Positions 63,435 to 64,000 of a DNA stretch of 64,000 nt are shown in pieces. The translations under genes were made by a program, and so were the position numbers. The DNA is from SW10 sp965657795. GTDB lineage: Bacteria; Verrucomicrobiota; Verrucomicrobiia; Verrucomicrobiales; Akkermansiaceae. The notes beneath the pieces are model-generated. The model had not been told where the DNA came from and made no database searches. It was given only the letters and a program-made list of their open reading frames with translations. Location of the stretch: assembly GCA_965657795.1 (NCBI GenBank), contig CBFHQJ010000011.1, positions 9,764 through 73,763 on the forward strand. Reading direction: 5' to 3'. How positions within the stretch are numbered: the stretch's first letter is position 1; every line of letters starts with the position of its first letter.

Positions 63435-64000
63435 CTATCGATCGAAGTTTATGCACATCGCCTTTGGAACCTCGGCGCTTTTGCCACTGTAAGAGAGCTT
63501 TCCAGTCTTTTTATCAATGCGATGACTGGTGACTTCGTTTGATTTCTGTCCCGCCACAAGCAACCAATCACCTGACGGAGAAAGATTGATGTTCCGGGGA
63601 ATCCAAACCGCCGCCGGAGTCGTCTCGACATGCTTCAATGATCCGTCATCAGCGACGGATAAAACCGTCAGGGAATCCCGTCCCTCTTCAGTCAGATCAC
63701 GATTCGCGGTGTAGATAAACTTTCCATCCTGCGAAACCCGAATTTCAGAACAGGTCATACTCTCCGACTTAGCATCCCCTGGCAAAACTCCTACCGTGTT
63801 CTTCATCGTCAACATGCCACTTTCCTCGTCGCGGGAAAATCCTGTAACGCTCAGCGTCAGCTCATTGAGAACATAGGCATGGGAACCGTCCTTCCCGAAT
63901 TTCATGTGGCGTGGACCGGATCCCGGAATCGACTTAAAGCCACCTTTATCAGTCAACTCCCCCTCGCCATCGAAGGCATAAAACTTCACCTCATCGATTC
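63435..64000 (-). CDS. Lactonase-family beta-propeller (6-phosphogluconolactonase type), partial
   Basis: C-terminal part only; the gene runs past the window end, and the last bases continue the frame. About 188 residues show propeller blades of the YbhE/lactonase type: SGPRHMKFGKDGSHAYVLNELT, then SEIRVSQDGKFIYTANRD, then PRNINLSPSGDWLLVAGQKSNEV, ending near PKAMCINFDR. The family hydrolyses 6-phosphogluconolactone or acts as a secreted lactonase. The start and any signal peptide are not visible, so location is unknown. Confidence 0.88.
   Translation of the reverse strand, partial: IDEVKFYAFDGEGELTDKGGFKSIPGSGPRHMKFGKDGSHAYVLNELTLSVTGFSRDEESGMLTMKNTVGVLPGDAKSESMTCSEIRVSQDGKFIYTANRDLTEEGRDSLTVLSVADDGSLKHVETTPAAVWIPRNINLSPSGDWLLVAGQKSNEVTSHRIDKKTGKLSYSGKSAEVPKAMCINFDR

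Overview
The window looks like chromosomal DNA of a heterotrophic Verrucomicrobia-type bacterium (order Verrucomicrobiales is my guess; Planctomycetes are the main alternative). The grounds are gene content: DUF1501, DUF1549/1553, DUF1552 and DUF1592/1588/1585 proteins with CxxCH motifs, sulfatases, PQQ/FG-GAP propeller proteins, and a giant secreted protein with lamin-tail and CotH modules. I saw no tRNA, rRNA, CRISPR array, insertion sequence or phage gene. Coding density is high and no gene-free stretch reaches 300 bases.

1-9.2 kb: a lipoprotein whose two soluble units resemble the periplasmic part of ExbD/TolR; a bile-acid:sodium-symporter-family transporter; a small membrane protein; a PQQ-type propeller protein; uvrC; then a tolQ/exbB-exbD-TPR operon. 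9.2-25.5 kb is one long minus-strand run: guaA, guaB, a glutaredoxin-like gene, a fused HyuA-HyuB 5-oxoprolinase-type enzyme, a roadblock-like protein, def, a second exbD-exbB-tonB set, a lipoate/octanoate transferase-type protein, an ABC-2 exporter, a pseudopilin, a small membrane protein and murJ with a large insertion. 25.5-35.3 kb holds housekeeping genes: rlpA, HU, rnhC, mutY, an L,D-transpeptidase lipoprotein, rsmE, dnaJ, grpE, an MFS-PlsC fusion with a shrunken adenylate-forming tail, and mnmA.

35.3-60 kb is an accessory, secretion-rich region. A minus-strand operon (DUF1549/1553, DUF1501, DUF1592-type, DUF1552) lies back to back with a plus-strand set: the 1840-residue CotH/lamin-tail protein, a second DUF1592-type plus DUF1552 pair, and a sulfatase. 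A secreted protein sharing a domain with the giant protein, an FG-GAP protein, an alpha/beta hydrolase and a second sulfatase follow. The exported sulfatases and c-type-cytochrome-like proteins suggest breakdown of sulfated polymers, but that is inference.

60-64 kb holds the oddest signal. A deiodinase-like thioredoxin-fold gene and an ankyrin-repeat gene lie in tandem, and each is split by an in-frame TAG although its homology-like sequence continues in the same frame past the stop. Immediately downstream is prfB (release factor 2) with a textbook programmed +1 frameshift site. TAG ends several intact genes here (guaB, the TPR gene, tolQ, mutY), so a general code change is excluded; nonsense decay is the default reading and stop readthrough the interesting alternative. 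The window ends inside a lactonase-type beta-propeller gene.
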